DNA from: Variovorax sp. PBL-H6 | Lineage (GTDB): Bacteria > Pseudomonadota > Gammaproteobacteria > Burkholderiales > Burkholderiaceae_C | Assembly: GCF_901827155.1 (NCBI RefSeq) | Contig: NZ_LR594659.1 | Coordinates: 682,001-746,000, forward strand | Length of the DNA stretch: 64,000 bases | Direction: 5' to 3' | Part shown: positions 62,695 to 64,000 of the stretch, piece by piece | Layout of the letters: every line of letters starts with the position of its first letter | How positions within the stretch are numbered: position 1 is the stretch's first letter | Program-made: the position numbers and the translations under genes | The notes under the pieces: model-generated | The model's input: only the letters and a program-made list of their open reading frames with translations | What the model was told of the DNA's origin: nothing | The model's database searches: none

Positions 62695-63579
62695 ATGGAC
62701 CGTCTCAAAGCCATGCAGACCTTCGTGCAGATCGCCGAGCAAGGTAGCCTGACCAAGGCCGCCGATGCGCTCGAGAGCTCACTGCCCGCGGTGGTCCGCT
62801 CGCTGGCCGCGCTGGAGGCGCACCTCGGCGTGCGCCTCTTCCACCGCACCACGCGCCGCATCTCGCTGACCGAGGAAGGCCGCCAGTACCTGCAGAGCGC
62901 GCGCGAGGTGCTGGCTGCGGCCGACGCCGCCGACCGGGCACTGAGCCAGGAGGCGGCCGAGCCCGCCGGGCAGCTCACCGTCACTGCGCCCGTGCTCTTC
63001 GGTCACATGTACGTGGCGCCGGCCATCGTGCGTTTCCTGAAGCGCTACGACAGGATGCGTTGCAGCGTGCTGCTGCACGACCGCACGGTGAATCTGTTGG
63101 AAGAGGGCGTCGATGTCGGCATCCGCATCAGCCCGCTGGAGGACTCGTCGCTGGTGGCCCAGCAGCTCGGCACCATCCGCCGCGTGGCGGTCGCGAGCCC
63201 GGACTACCTGCGCACCCACGGCACGCCACGGCATCCGCGAGAGTTGCTGGACGCCAACTGCGTGCGCGTCCACCCGGGCGCGCCCGTGCACTTCCGCGAC
63301 AACGGCCGCACTTTTGCGGTCGCGGCTCGCGGCAACCTGGAGTTCAACCACATCGCGCCGGCGGTGGAAGCTTGCGCCGCCGGCATGGGCTTCGGCTTCT
63401 TCTTCTCCTACCAGGTGCTTCCGCTGGTGGGGGCGGGGCGGCTTCGTATCGTGCTCGAGGACTTCGAGCTGGCGCCGCGGCCGGTGAGCCTGATCTACCC
63501 GCATGCGCGGCTGCTGCCGGCGCGCACGCGAGCCTTCATCGAATGGATGAAGAACGAGTTCGAGGGGCTTCGGCTTTAG
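62695..63579 (+). CDS. LysR-family transcriptional regulator
   Basis: A 294-residue regulator. The N-terminal helix-turn-helix is MDRLKAMQTFVQIAEQGSLTKAADALESSLPAVVRSLAALEAHLGVRLFHRTTRRISLTEEG. The effector domain from about residue 90 (GQLTVTAPVLFGHMYVAPAIVRFL) is typical of the small-aromatic/oxidative LysR group. It is divergent from the GST remnant/flavin-protein unit across 109 bp, so it likely regulates it. Start ATG 62695. Confidence 0.93.
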   Translation: MDRLKAMQTFVQIAEQGSLTKAADALESSLPAVVRSLAALEAHLGVRLFHRTTRRISLTEEGRQYLQSAREVLAAADAADRALSQEAAEPAGQLTVTAPVLFGHMYVAPAIVRFLKRYDRMRCSVLLHDRTVNLLEEGVDVGIRISPLEDSSLVAQQLGTIRRVAVASPDYLRTHGTPRHPRELLDANCVRVHPGAPVHFRDNGRTFAVAARGNLEFNHIAPAVEACAAGMGFGFFFSYQVLPLVGAGRLRIVLEDFELAPRPVSLIYPHARLLPARTRAFIEWMKNEFEGLRL

Positions 63580-63620
63580 CTCGCCCCCAGGTTGGCGCAC
63601 TTCGTTTGCCCGGTCATGCG
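63580..63620 (+). repeat. Intercistronic repeat copy D (head only)
   Basis: GCTCGCCCCCAGGTTGGCGC followed by ACTTCGTTTGCCCGG right after the lysR stop matches the head of copies A, B and C; the rest is lost. Confidence 0.55.
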
Positions 63621-63682
63621 CCGCAAGGACGCGTCGCTTCATGGAGCCCGATGAATTTGGCCCGCTGCGCCACAATGACCCG

Positions 63683-64000
<318 letters not shown>

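Overview
The window is about 64 kb of GC-rich, densely packed chromosomal DNA. Gene content points to an aerobic betaproteobacterium of the Burkholderiales, most like Variovorax and other Comamonadaceae: OhrR/Ohr, two LivHMGF-type uptake loci, TctAB, a Bug-type binding protein, a DctPQM TRAP system, and degradative acyl-CoA, amidohydrolase and FAH-family enzymes. This placement comes from family knowledge, not from a search. I see no rRNA, tRNA, CRISPR array or replication origin.

Layout. 0-6 kb: a truncated DUF2855 gene, the ohrR-ohr peroxide pair, two beta-oxidation enzymes, purT and an esterase. 6-11.5 kb: an island of visibly lower GC with three tandem leucine-rich-repeat (LRR) paralogues, one intact and two decayed, with a glycerophosphodiester phosphodiesterase gene on the opposite strand between them. 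11.6-18.4 kb: a plus-strand operon livH-livM-livG-livF-acyl-CoA synthetase-livK, which suggests uptake of an organic acid followed by CoA activation; then HDOD and GAF proteins. 20.1-36.3 kb: a long minus-strand catabolic operon. In transcription order it reads FAH-family hydrolase, alpha/beta hydrolase, two paralogous amidohydrolases, livH, [repeat block], livM, livK, livG, a LivF::UPF0261 fusion, a TIM-barrel partner, flotillin, an SRPBCC protein, an SRPBCC::quinone-oxidoreductase fusion and a VOC protein. A divergent TetR gene with a palindrome in front of it probably controls it. The UPF0261 and TIM-barrel products correspond to the two halves of the plant antiviral protein Tm-1. This operon is the best candidate for an undescribed system.

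37-50 kb: an arylformamidase-like hydrolase, tctAB without tctC, a 0.8-kb inverted-repeat element carrying hexanucleotide microsatellites, an SMP-30-like lipoprotein, coaX, a BON-LysM protein, a rhodanese, a TRAP operon with a terminator between dctP and dctQ, and a PHB-depolymerase-type esterase. 50-55 kb: a FecR/DUF6600-type gene with a Gln-rich tail, split by a complete IS66-family element (51717-54205) with exact inverted ends and an 8-bp target duplication. 55-64 kb: glutathione reductase, two small proteins, AMP nucleosidase, a Bug protein, ArsR next to a divergent P450, a flavin-oxidase-fold protein with a glutathione S-transferase stub in front of it, a LysR regulator, and the start of an ABC ATPase that runs off the window.

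Repeats are a theme. There is (i) an about 85-bp intercistronic repeat (four copies, two ending exactly at a start codon), (ii) a short CTCTCCC/GGGAGAG palindromic unit (three copies, one inside a reading frame), and (iii) a longer element with terminal inverted repeats (329-bp copy at 30.7 kb and an inverted pair at 40.5-41.3 kb).
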